38,986 nt of DNA from positions 1 through 38,986 of the forward strand of contig JAJFLJ010000132.1 of the NCBI GenBank assembly GCA_021772755.1, read 5' to 3'. The stretch's first letter is position 1; each line of letters opens with the position of its first letter. The notes beneath the pieces were generated by a model. It was not told the DNA's origin, did no database searches, and saw nothing but the letters and a program-made list of their open reading frames with translations. Source of the DNA: Candidatus Sumerlaeota bacterium (GTDB lineage Bacteria; Sumerlaeota; Sumerlaeia; SLMS01; JAHLLQ01). The position numbers were made by a program, and so were the translations under genes. Below are positions 8,192 through 15,559 of the stretch, one piece after another.

Positions 8192-8284
8192 AGGCGACGG
8201 ACACACTTTCGCCGGGAATGCCATGGCGACCCCAACGTTGCCCAACCCCGAACGACACGCCTTGTTAGCCAGCGCGAGCGCCAA

Positions 8285-8304
8285 TGGATGCAATTACGCA
8301 TCCA
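8285..8304. repeat. Dyad of 7-base arms, candidate autoregulatory operator
   Basis: TGGATGC at 8285-8291 and GCATCCA at 8298-8304 with an AT-rich 6-base centre (AATTAC). It lies 70 bases before the repressor ATG, where a promoter-overlapping operator would be expected. Unlike the two dyads upstream, it does not share their arm sequences. Confidence 0.4.
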
Positions 8305-8374
8305 ACATGGGCGCAAGCCTTATCTTACTCGGTCCGAACCGGACCGCCAACCGTTTGGAGTCACCACCACTCGC

Positions 8375-9169
8375 ATGACCAAGAACTTCTTTTCCCAGGC
8401 CCTTCGCGACGCAATGTCCGATCGCCACTTCAACCAGGCCCAGCTGGCCGAGTTCCTGAAGGTCGATCCCGCCTATATTTCCCGATGGCTCAAGGGCTCC
8501 AGCCCCCGGCTCCACCAGATGCGGGAAGTCCTCTCCCATCTGGGCTGGGACATCGACCGCGCCCGCCCCGACTACGATCCGTTCTCCGACGCGATCACGC
8601 GGGTCGATTCCGAGAAGGGGGCCGCAGGTTCGAAGAAGAAGGTGGCGGAGAAGACGGCGGCCTACCGCAAGATGGACGCCGGCGAGGTGAAGAAGCTGCT
8701 GGAGGGCGCGGCCGAGACGCACCGCATTGCGACCGCCGCACCCGTACCCCTCGTCGGAACGGTCGCCGCCGAGAACGCCCAGGTGACCGTCGGCAAGGAT
8801 GCCAGCGCCACCTACGACACCATCGGAACGATGTTCCCCGAGGTCGATTTCGCGGAGAACACGCTGTCGTTCCTGCGGGTCGAGGGCAAGAATCTGGAAC
8901 CGCTCTACCGCGACGGCGATCTTCTCGCCGTGCGCCGCGTGCTACAGCCCTCGAAGGCCCCCGACGGTTCGGTGGTCGTGTTCGAGACGGGCAAGCGCGG
9001 CTCGACGGGCCATCTGCGCCGGATGATCCGCGTCGCCGACCGCTCGGTTTCGAGGGTCGAGCGGCTCATCGGCATTCCCTTGGTCGATGGACAGGACTAC
9101 CTCTTCTTCAAGCCGCGCGAGGCGAAGCTCGCCTATGTCGTGGTGGGCGTACTGTCGGTTCGCGTCTGA
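8375..9169 (+). CDS. XRE-family repressor with LexA/CI-type S24 peptidase domain
   Basis: A 264-residue regulator. Residues about 5-55 are a Cro/CI-type helix-turn-helix (QALRDAMSDRHFNQAQLAEF, KVDPAYISRWLKGSSPRLHQ). Residues 65-110 are a charged linker. Residues about 120-264 are an S24/LexA-like self-cleaving domain: LVGTVAAENAQV (the Ala-Xaa cleavage-region equivalent), FLRVEGKNLEPLYRDGDLLA (normally V.GDSM.P...DGD) and a C-terminal part with HLRRMIRV. At the usual catalytic serine position, VxGxSM, the sequence is VEGKNLEP, so the Ser nucleophile is absent and autocleavage is doubtful. The ATG at 8375 opens the HTH domain directly. It faces the kinase operon tail (4-base gap, convergent). 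Targets are unknown; upstream dyads suggest autoregulation. Confidence 0.85.
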   Translation: MTKNFFSQALRDAMSDRHFNQAQLAEFLKVDPAYISRWLKGSSPRLHQMREVLSHLGWDIDRARPDYDPFSDAITRVDSEKGAAGSKKKVAEKTAAYRKMDAGEVKKLLEGAAETHRIATAAPVPLVGTVAAENAQVTVGKDASATYDTIGTMFPEVDFAENTLSFLRVEGKNLEPLYRDGDLLAVRRVLQPSKAPDGSVVVFETGKRGSTGHLRRMIRVADRSVSRVERLIGIPLVDGQDYLFFKPREAKLAYVVVGVLSVRV

Positions 9170-9173
9170 CCGG

Positions 9174-10499
9174 TCACTTCGACCGTACTTCGAGCAGTGC
9201 GCCCGCCAGATCCTCGACGTGCAGATCCGGGGCGCAGATGCGCCCTTGGCCGTCCGCGAGAATCAGCCGCGGGATGCGGTCGATGCCGAGTTCGTTCGCA
9301 TAGGCCGAGCGCCAGCCCGCTTCCTCGCAGATCAGAACGCTGAAGAACCCGAGCGAATCCGCGTATCCCCGCGCCGCCCCGATGTCGCGGTCGAGCGAGA
9401 GCGCCAGCATCGTGACGCCCTGGCCGTACGCCTGCCGAAAGAGCTCGGCGTTCTCTTCGAGAAGCCGGCGGCTCTTCGGGTCCCACGAGGCCCACACCAC
9501 GACGAGCATCGGCGGTCCGTTGAAGTCGGAAACCCGGAACAGGTTCCCTTCGGAATCGGTCATGGCGGCCTGGTAGGGAAAGTACCTCCGCTCGGGAGCC
9601 GGAATGAGAATCTTCCGGTCCGGATCGGCCGGCGCGGGGCGCGCGTACACGCGGCGGAGCTCCGCGATGCGGTCCTTCAGGAGATCGCTGGAGGGATTGC
9701 GCAGCACGCGTTCCCGCTCCGCTTCGGTGAGGACGGGCGGCTGCGAACCCGGCCGCAGCCGCGCGACGGGTTCGGCGATGGCCGGCGCGGGGGGCGACGG
9801 ACTCTGCAGTTCCCTCAGTCCCCACTCGATGAGCGTCAGCGAGTTGTGGCTTCGCCCCCCGTACGAACGGTCGATGTCCTTGGTGCCGAGAACCATCAGC
9901 AGCCCCCGGCCGATTCGGCGCGTCGCGACGACCGGTTCGCCGGATTCCGCCGCGCGGTTCCAAACGCGCCATTCCGGCGATCGCAGTTGCAGCGGACGCA
10001 TCGGCGTCGCGGAGGACCACACGTTGCCGTTCAACGGCCCCTTGCGGGGCTGGTCCGGCGTGAAGGCGCCGGCGACGGTTCGCGTCGAATAGCTGAAGTC
10101 GAAGCGCGTGCCCAGGTAGTCGAAGTTGTCGAGCACTCTGGCCGGGCTGTCGCCGTCGGCCAGCAGCACCAGCAGACCGCCGTCGTAGATCATCCGGTGG
10201 AACGCTTCCATGTCGTCGCGAAAGAACTCCATGGCCTCCGGAAACTCGTCGATATAGAAGACTTCGGAACGGCGAATCAGATCGCGGTCGGGCGGCGTCG
10301 TCGCGATGTCCAGATAGTAGATGTTGTTGTTGAGATCGACCCGGCGGGGGCGGGCGTTGGGCTTCTCCGACCGGTACCCGATGGTGATGCCGATGCTGCG
10401 CTGGGCGGCGGCCGGCGAGGGGGCGAGAAGAAGCCCCGACAGAACCGCCACGAACAGCATTCCAGACTTCAGCATCGCGGAACCGATCGGTCGGGACAT
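9174..10499 (-). CDS. Exported two-domain protein: glutamine-amidotransferase-like fold plus cysteine-less thioredoxin domain
   Basis: A 441-residue exported protein with a signal peptide ending near residue 32 (LLLAPSPAAA). Residues about 35-235 look like the DUF4159/GATase1-like fold seen in planctomycete-type proteins (RRVDLNNNIYYLDIA, EVFYIDEFPEAMEFFRDD, YDGGLLVLLADGDSP, IGRGLLMVLGTKDID); this assignment is tentative. Residues about 300-441 are a clear redoxin-type thioredoxin fold: MTDSEGNLFRVSDFNG, PPMLVVVWASWDPKSRRLLE, VTMLALSLDRD, GIDRIPRLILADGQGRI with the cis-proline. Where TlpA relatives have WASWCPPC, this has WASWDPKS: both catalytic cysteines are lost. It is the last gene of the FHA-kinase operon, 14 bases after the kinase stop, suggesting a role in the same signalling or envelope process. 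Confidence 0.75.
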   Translation of the reverse strand: MSRPIGSAMLKSGMLFVAVLSGLLLAPSPAAAQRSIGITIGYRSEKPNARPRRVDLNNNIYYLDIATTPPDRDLIRRSEVFYIDEFPEAMEFFRDDMEAFHRMIYDGGLLVLLADGDSPARVLDNFDYLGTRFDFSYSTRTVAGAFTPDQPRKGPLNGNVWSSATPMRPLQLRSPEWRVWNRAAESGEPVVATRRIGRGLLMVLGTKDIDRSYGGRSHNSLTLIEWGLRELQSPSPPAPAIAEPVARLRPGSQPPVLTEAERERVLRNPSSDLLKDRIAELRRVYARPAPADPDRKILIPAPERRYFPYQAAMTDSEGNLFRVSDFNGPPMLVVVWASWDPKSRRLLEENAELFRQAYGQGVTMLALSLDRDIGAARGYADSLGFFSVLICEEAGWRSAYANELGIDRIPRLILADGQGRICAPDLHVEDLAGALLEVRSK

Positions 10500-10513
10500 G
10501 GAACGAAGGCGGG

Positions 10514-11635
10514 TCAGGAGGTCAGCTTCAGACCGATGAACACCCCGAAGAACAGCATCGCGATGGCCACGAGAACGCCGATTCCCACCATCACCTTCAC
10601 GCTCATGCCGCTCTGCTGCCGGGGTGCGGAGGGAACCGAGGTGGTGGACTCGCGGGCCGGCTTGCGTTCCGCCGGCTTTTCCGGAGCGCCCGCCGCCGCA
10701 GGCTTCTTCGCCGCGCCGGGTCTGACGGATTCGGGAAGCTTCGACTCGTCGACGACGCCGTCCTCCTGCGAAAACTCCAGAAGCATCTCCTGAGCCTGCT
10801 TCGCCGTGGCGAACCGCTTGTCGGGGTGCTTCTGCAGCATGGCGGAGACGATCAGGCTCAGCGACTCGGGCACCGACGGCTCGACCTCGTGTACCGGCGT
10901 CGGCGCGTCGTGCACGATGCTGCGCATCGTCTTCAGATCGTCGGCCCCCAGGAAGGGGTGCTTCGCGGTGAGCATCTCGTAGAGCACGGTTCCGAGGGAG
11001 AAGATGTCGGACCGGCCGTCGGGGCGGACGTTGAACTGGTCGGAAATCTGTTCCGGCGCCATGTAGGCCGGCGTGCCGACGGCGAATCCGCTGGCGGTCA
11101 GAGTCTCGTCCTTGCGGCCCTTCGCGAGACCGAAGTCGGTGAGCACGACGCGGTTGGTCTCGCGCTCGATCAGGACGTTGCCGGGCTTGATGTCGCGGTG
11201 CAGAATGCCCTTCTCGTGGGTATAGTCCAGCGCCCCCGCGACGGTGCCGATGATGCGCGCCGCCTCGGCGGGCTTCCACTTCCGCCCCTTGCGGCGCTCG
11301 CTTTCCAGGTCGTACCCGTCGATGTACTCCAGAGCGAGATACTGGAGCGGGCCGGCGTCCTCGAACTCGAAGAGCTGGGCGATGTTGGGGTGGCGGATCT
11401 GGGCGAAGGTCTTCGCTTCGCGCTCGAAGCGGCGAAGGCTGTTCTCGCGCGACGCGCGTTCGGGAGAGAGCGTCTTGATGGCGACCTTGCGGTCGAGCTT
11501 CGTGTGCTTGGCGAGATAGACGATGCCCATGCCGCCGCGGCCCAGTTCGCCCACCAGCTCGTAGTTGCGGCGGGCGAAGAGAGCGGCGAGCCGCTGGCTG
11601 GAGGAGGATCGGGACGTGCCTGGGGACTGGTCCAT
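10514..11635 (-). CDS. Membrane-anchored Ser/Thr protein kinase (PknB-like)
   Basis: A 373-residue Hanks-type kinase with intact catalytic motifs: the Gly loop LGRGGMGIVYLAKH (31-44), VAIK with Lys54, catalytic loop ILHRDIKPGNVLI, LTDFGLAKG, activation segment ending GTPAYMAPEQIS, and SDIFSLGTVLYEML. Residues about 285-345 are a Pro/Ala/Lys linker, and residues about 347-370 form a single transmembrane helix (VKVMVGIGVLVAIAMLFFGV) followed by only a few residues. Unlike PknB/PrkC it has no extracellular PASTA domain. The upstream FHA-GAF gene, 35 bases away, is a natural phosphothreonine-binding partner, and the downstream exported protein may be the periplasmic component. All three lie on the minus strand as one operon. 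Confidence 0.95.
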   Translation of the reverse strand: MDQSPGTSRSSSSQRLAALFARRNYELVGELGRGGMGIVYLAKHTKLDRKVAIKTLSPERASRENSLRRFEREAKTFAQIRHPNIAQLFEFEDAGPLQYLALEYIDGYDLESERRKGRKWKPAEAARIIGTVAGALDYTHEKGILHRDIKPGNVLIERETNRVVLTDFGLAKGRKDETLTASGFAVGTPAYMAPEQISDQFNVRPDGRSDIFSLGTVLYEMLTAKHPFLGADDLKTMRSIVHDAPTPVHEVEPSVPESLSLIVSAMLQKHPDKRFATAKQAQEMLLEFSQEDGVVDESKLPESVRPGAAKKPAAAGAPEKPAERKPARESTTSVPSAPRQQSGMSVKVMVGIGVLVAIAMLFFGVFIGLKLTS

Positions 11636-11670
11636 CGGGAAACGGCGACCTTACGCAGGTGCGGGTGCGT

Positions 11671-12750
11671 TCAGCAGAGGGTTTCCTGCTGGCCGGACCC
11701 TTCGGTGCCGATTCGCTCCGCGACCGCTTCGCGGATGCGGGACGTGTCGCCCCGCTGGGCGGCGGCACCGCTGAGAAATCCACCCAAGACTTCTGCGCAC
11801 CGCGTCGCAAGGTCAACCGACTTCGCGGACAGCTTCGCCGGTCTGCCGGGGTTGTCGAAATACAGCGCTCCGAGAAGTCCCTCCTCGCCACCGCGAACCG
11901 GAGCGATCAGGATCGACCGATGATCCCCGGTCGCGTCCCCCTCCTGCCCCGAAAAATGCGGGTCGTTCCTCATCGAGGGAATGTGGACCGTCCGGCCCGC
12001 CTCCATCGCGTCCTGCAGCAGCGACTCGAAACGCGGCGGAATCTGCCGCGGCCATCCCGACACCGCCAGCCCGTGGGTGGAGGGAACGCGAAGTACCCCC
12101 GACTTCGACCTCAGCACGACGGCGGCGTTTTCCGCGTCCGTGGCGGAAACCAGGAACTGAAGAACCTCGTGGTACACGCTCGCGGGAGTCGGCGCGTACT
12201 GGAATATCTCGTGGAACGCGTTCAGGGTTCCCAGCAGCCGAAGCCCCGTTTCCGTCTCCTCCAGGTGCGCCGCGATGTTTCCCAGCGACTTGCCCGTCTG
12301 CATGACCTCTTCCGTTCGGACGAGTCCCGACGAGAGGCGCTTCTCGATGATCTTCAGTTCGCCGATCAGATCGTGCAGCTTCTGGACTTCGGACCTCATC
12401 AGCGGCTGGCTCAGCCGCGGACTGAGGACCGACTTGCCTTCGAGCGATTCCGCGTCCAGGCGGCTGACGAAGCGCATCACCGTCGAACCGAAGGCGATGT
12501 GGTCGCCCTCCTTCAGTTCCGCGCGGCGCAGCCGGTTGTCGTTGAGATAGGTTCCGTTACGGCTGTTCAGGTCGGTGACCAGCCAGTTTTCGCCTTCGTT
12601 GACCAGGCGTGCGTGATAGCTCGACACGCGCGGGTCCTTGAGCACGATATCGTTGTCCGCGGCGCGGCCGATCCGATAGCTTTCGTCCCGCTCCAGCTCG
12701 ACGCTGTAGGCCCAGTTGCCCTCGCCACTGATACAGAGATATCGAGCCAT
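11671..12750 (-). CDS. FHA-GAF signalling protein
   Basis: A 359-residue cytoplasmic protein. Residues about 1-95 are an FHA domain with its conserved residues: IGRAADNDIVL (Gly28-Arg29), VSSYHARL (Ser43, His46) and LNSRNGTYLN (Asn65-Gly66-Thr67); FHA binds phosphothreonine. Residues about 105-180 are helical, likely coiled coil (LHDLIGELKIIEKRLSSGLV). Residues about 195-340 are a GAF domain (YAPTPASVYHEVLQFLVSAT, AAVVLRSKSGVLRVP, SILIAPVRGGEEGLLGALYF). This FHA-linker-GAF order is otherwise known ahead of sigma54-activator or kinase outputs; here the protein ends without an output domain, and the kinase encoded 35 bases downstream may be its partner. Its ATG lies 65 bases from the divergent GT2 gene, so the two promoters must be close together. 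Confidence 0.92.
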   Translation of the reverse strand: MARYLCISGEGNWAYSVELERDESYRIGRAADNDIVLKDPRVSSYHARLVNEGENWLVTDLNSRNGTYLNDNRLRRAELKEGDHIAFGSTVMRFVSRLDAESLEGKSVLSPRLSQPLMRSEVQKLHDLIGELKIIEKRLSSGLVRTEEVMQTGKSLGNIAAHLEETETGLRLLGTLNAFHEIFQYAPTPASVYHEVLQFLVSATDAENAAVVLRSKSGVLRVPSTHGLAVSGWPRQIPPRFESLLQDAMEAGRTVHIPSMRNDPHFSGQEGDATGDHRSILIAPVRGGEEGLLGALYFDNPGRPAKLSAKSVDLATRCAEVLGGFLSGAAAQRGDTSRIREAVAERIGTEGSGQQETLC

Positions 12751-12815
12751 CCTTCAGGACCTCAGAGCCTGACGGAATCAGAGGCGGGGCAGGTCGTCAA
12801 GGCAGGTGTGATACT

Positions 12816-13805
12816 TTGAGCAACCCCTCCGGAATCAATGCCTCGCGTCCCCGGGTCGCTGTCGTGGTTCTCGCGTGGAATTCCGCCCGGGACCTGGAGC
12901 GCTGCCTGGATTGCGTGGCCGCGTCCCAAGGCGTTCGCCTGGAAGTCATCGTCGTCGACAACGCCTCGGGGGACGGGAGCGCCGACATCGCCGCCGCCCA
13001 TTCCGTCGGCGCGCGGATCCTCCGCAAGCGCCGCAATCTCGGCTGTGCCGGAGGCAACAACGCCGGTTGGCGGGCGGCCCGCAGCCCCTTCGTCGTGTTT
13101 CTCAACCCCGACTGCTTCGTCGGGCCGGAAACCCTCGCGCGCCTAGTCGAGCCTCTGCGCCGCGATCCATCCGTCGGCGCCACGGGGGGAAAGCTCTATT
13201 ACCCCGATACGACCGTCATCCAGCACGCCGGCGGCGTGCTCTTTCCCAACGCCATTGCGGACCACCCCGGCGCGGGGACCGAGGACGACGGTTCCTTCCG
13301 CCAGGACCGCGAGTGCGACTACGTGACGGGCGCGCTGACGGCCGTGCGGCGGAACGATCTGCGGTCGCTGGGCGGGTTCGATCCCGAATTCTTCCCCGCC
13401 TACTACGAGGAAGCGGACCTTTGCGAGCGGCTGCGGCGATCGGGAAAGCGCATCCTCTTCGTGGCGAATTCGGTCGCCTACCACCGCGAGTCCGTCGGAG
13501 TCGGGGGGCGCCAAAGCCGGCGGATGCTTCGCATCGGAACCGCCTCGCGGGTCCTGTTCCTCCTGAAGAACCGCGGCGTTCCGCAACTGGTGGCGCGCAC
13601 GATACCTGCGGAAGCGCGATGGATGGTTCGCCGTCACGGGGCGGGGGTCCGCGCCGAAACGCTTAGGGCCTGGCTTGTTGGAGTGGGATTTGCTCTCCGC
13701 TGCCTGGCGCGACGCAGCCGCCGCCCCCCGGGAATACGAACGAAGCTCAGGCCCGCCGCCCCTGCGGCGCGCGACGCCGACACGAATCGAACGCAATCGC
13801 GATGA
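12816..13805 (+). CDS. Family 2 glycosyltransferase
   Basis: A 329-residue GT-A fold enzyme of the rhamnosyltransferase-like GT2 group. It shows VAVVVLAWNSARDLERCL, VIVVDNASGDGSADI, the nucleotide-sugar segment RRNLGCAGGNNAGWRAA, metal-binding FLNPDCFVG, the acceptor region DYVTGALTAVRRNDLRSLGG, and FPAYYEEADLCERLRRSGKR with the catalytic-base acidic pair. The C-terminal 80 residues are basic with a weak hydrophobic segment (WLVGVGFALRCLA). The start is TTG at 12816, with AGGTG a few bases upstream. Its stop overlaps the first ABC gene as ATGA. The link to an exporter suggests synthesis of an exported glycolipid or oligosaccharide, by context only. Confidence 0.92.
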   Translation: MSNPSGINASRPRVAVVVLAWNSARDLERCLDCVAASQGVRLEVIVVDNASGDGSADIAAAHSVGARILRKRRNLGCAGGNNAGWRAARSPFVVFLNPDCFVGPETLARLVEPLRRDPSVGATGGKLYYPDTTVIQHAGGVLFPNAIADHPGAGTEDDGSFRQDRECDYVTGALTAVRRNDLRSLGGFDPEFFPAYYEEADLCERLRRSGKRILFVANSVAYHRESVGVGGRQSRRMLRIGTASRVLFLLKNRGVPQLVARTIPAEARWMVRRHGAGVRAETLRAWLVGVGFALRCLARRSRRPPGIRTKLRPAAPAARDADTNRTQSR

Positions 13806-15559
13806 AATCCCTTCTCCGCCTGATCCCGTACATGCGCCCCTACCGCTGGCGCTTCCTGTTCGGCGTGCTGTTCGTGCTGCTGGCGAACGCCCTGGGGGTG
13901 CAGATTCCCGCCATCGCCGGTCTCGCCATCAACGTCATCACGGGCTCGTCGGCCCGGACCGGCCTGGTGTCGATGATGGTCTTTCTCGTCGCCGTGGCGG
14001 GGCTGGCGGGGTGCTTTCGCTACCTCATGAGGCGCGTGCTGATCGACACGTCGCGCGACATCGAGTTCGACTTCCGCAACTCGGCGTACCGCCATCTCCA
14101 GAAGCTCGACGCGTCCTACTACGACGGCATGAGCACCGGCGACGTGATGTCGCGCATGACGAACGACATCGACGCGGTGCGCATGGTGCTCGGCCCGGCG
14201 GTGATGTACACGGCCAACACGATCTTCGTGCTGCCGATGGTTCTCGGCTACATGCTCGTGATGGACTGGCAGGTGACGCTGGCGGGGCTCTCGCCGCTGC
14301 TGATCATGCCGGTTCTCGTCAACCGGTTCGGGTCCGACCTGCACCGACACGCGCGCGGCCAGCAGGACCAGCTCGCGCAGCTGACCACCTACGTGCAGGA
14401 GTCGCTCGCCGGCATTCGCGTCATCAAGGCCTATGGCCAGGAGGAATCCGGCACCGCGCGCTTCGACGGCGAGAACGACCGCTACATCGACCAGAGCATG
14501 CGCCTGGCCCTGACGCAGTCGCTCTTCTTCCCCCTCATCCGCTTCGTCGCGGGAACGGGGCTTCTCGCGATTCTCTATCTCGGCGCCCGCCGCATCATCG
14601 CCGGAAACATGGACTACGGCACGCTGGTCTCGATGGTCATGTACTTCGGGATGCTGGTGTGGCCGCTCGTCGCGGCGGGATGGGTCATCAACCTGTTCCA
14701 GCGCGCGTCGGCGGCGATGGACCGCATGCACGGAATCTTCGGCGTCGAGTCGAACGTGAAGGACAGACCCTCCGCGAAGGCGTTCGTTCGGCCGAAGACC
14801 CCCGACATCGAGTTTCGCGGTCTCACCTTCGCCTACGAGGGGGCGGCCGAACCCGCCCTTCGCGACATCGACCTGAAGATCCCCTTCGGCGGCAGCCTCG
14901 GCATCGTGGGCCGCGTCGGCTCCGGCAAGTCCACCATCGTCCATCTTCTGCTGCGGCTCTACCGCGTGGAGGACGGAACCGTCTTCATCGGCGGCACCGA
15001 CATCAACGACTGGCCGTCGGCGGAACTTCGCCGCACGCTCGGCATCGTGTTCCAGGAGACGTTTCTCTTCAGCGAATCCATCGGCGAGAATATCCGCTTC
15101 GGCGCGCAGCGCGAACTCACCGACGGGGAAACGGCGGAGCTCGCCCGCATGGCCGGCGTCCACGACGACATCGCCGGATTCCCCCACCAGTACGGCACGA
15201 TGCTGGGCGAGCGCGGCATCAACCTGTCCGGCGGCCAGAAGCAGCGCGTCAGCCTCGCCCGCACGCTGGGGCGCGACGCCGACGTGCTGATTCTCGACGA
15301 CTCCCTCTCCGCCGTCGACACGCACACCGAAGAGGCCATTCTCGGCGCGCTGCGGGGCGTCATGAAGGACCGCACCACGCTGGTGATTTCGCACCGCATT
15401 TCCACCGTGGCGCTCTGCGACGAAATCGTCGTCCTGGAGGACGGCGCCATCGCGCAGCGCGGCACCCACGGCGAACTTCTCGAACAGAAGGGGCTCTACG
15501 CCGAACTGTGGGAACGCCAGCAGCTCGAAGAGGAGGTGCAGAGCGTTGAAACGCGATAG
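13802..15559 (+). CDS. ABC exporter half-transporter, subunit 1 (degenerate Walker B)
   Basis: A 585-residue type IV ABC exporter subunit with six N-terminal TM helices (about 15-310) and an NBD (about 340-580). NBD motifs are Walker A GRVGSGKST, Q-loop GIVFQETFLFSE, signature NLSGGQKQR, Walker B VLILDDSLSAVD and switch VISHRIST. The residue after Walker B is Asp instead of the catalytic Glu (LILDD), while the signature is canonical. That is the pattern of the subunit that contributes the degenerate site's Walker B in heterodimeric exporters such as TM287/288 or BmrCD. It overlaps the GT2 gene by four bases and the second half-transporter by 14. Substrate unknown: lipid, glycolipid or drug are possible. 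Confidence 0.95.
   Translation: MKSLLRLIPYMRPYRWRFLFGVLFVLLANALGVQIPAIAGLAINVITGSSARTGLVSMMVFLVAVAGLAGCFRYLMRRVLIDTSRDIEFDFRNSAYRHLQKLDASYYDGMSTGDVMSRMTNDIDAVRMVLGPAVMYTANTIFVLPMVLGYMLVMDWQVTLAGLSPLLIMPVLVNRFGSDLHRHARGQQDQLAQLTTYVQESLAGIRVIKAYGQEESGTARFDGENDRYIDQSMRLALTQSLFFPLIRFVAGTGLLAILYLGARRIIAGNMDYGTLVSMVMYFGMLVWPLVAAGWVINLFQRASAAMDRMHGIFGVESNVKDRPSAKAFVRPKTPDIEFRGLTFAYEGAAEPALRDIDLKIPFGGSLGIVGRVGSGKSTIVHLLLRLYRVEDGTVFIGGTDINDWPSAELRRTLGIVFQETFLFSESIGENIRFGAQRELTDGETAELARMAGVHDDIAGFPHQYGTMLGERGINLSGGQKQRVSLARTLGRDADVLILDDSLSAVDTHTEEAILGALRGVMKDRTTLVISHRISTVALCDEIVVLEDGAIAQRGTHGELLEQKGLYAELWERQQLEEEVQSVETR

Larger units (their letters stand above)
7720..8374. other. Gene-poor 655-base region with several inverted repeats
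   Basis: No convincing gene: the small open frames here are Arg/Ser/Pro-rich and overlap on both strands. The stretch lies between divergently oriented genes, so it should hold the promoters of the LysM gene (minus) and of the repressor gene (plus), and it looks less GC-rich than its surroundings. It contains a 7-bp-stem hairpin CGCAAAG/CTTTGCG at 7745-7773, AGTCTC/GAGACT at 7886-7902, and the three perfect dyads listed separately. CATAAT at 7942-7947 could be a plus-strand -10, but no -35 is visible. Confidence 0.55.

Noticed and set aside
7983-8293. Small open frames of 65 (plus) and 80 (minus) codons in the region before the repressor gene
   Set aside because: Neither has a clear ribosome-binding site or family pattern, and both overlap the inverted repeats; noise in a non-coding stretch is more likely.
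8225-8300. Integron attC-like GTTAGCC near 8264
   Set aside because: The required partner RYYYAAC core is not found at the proper spacing, and no integrase or gene cassette is present.
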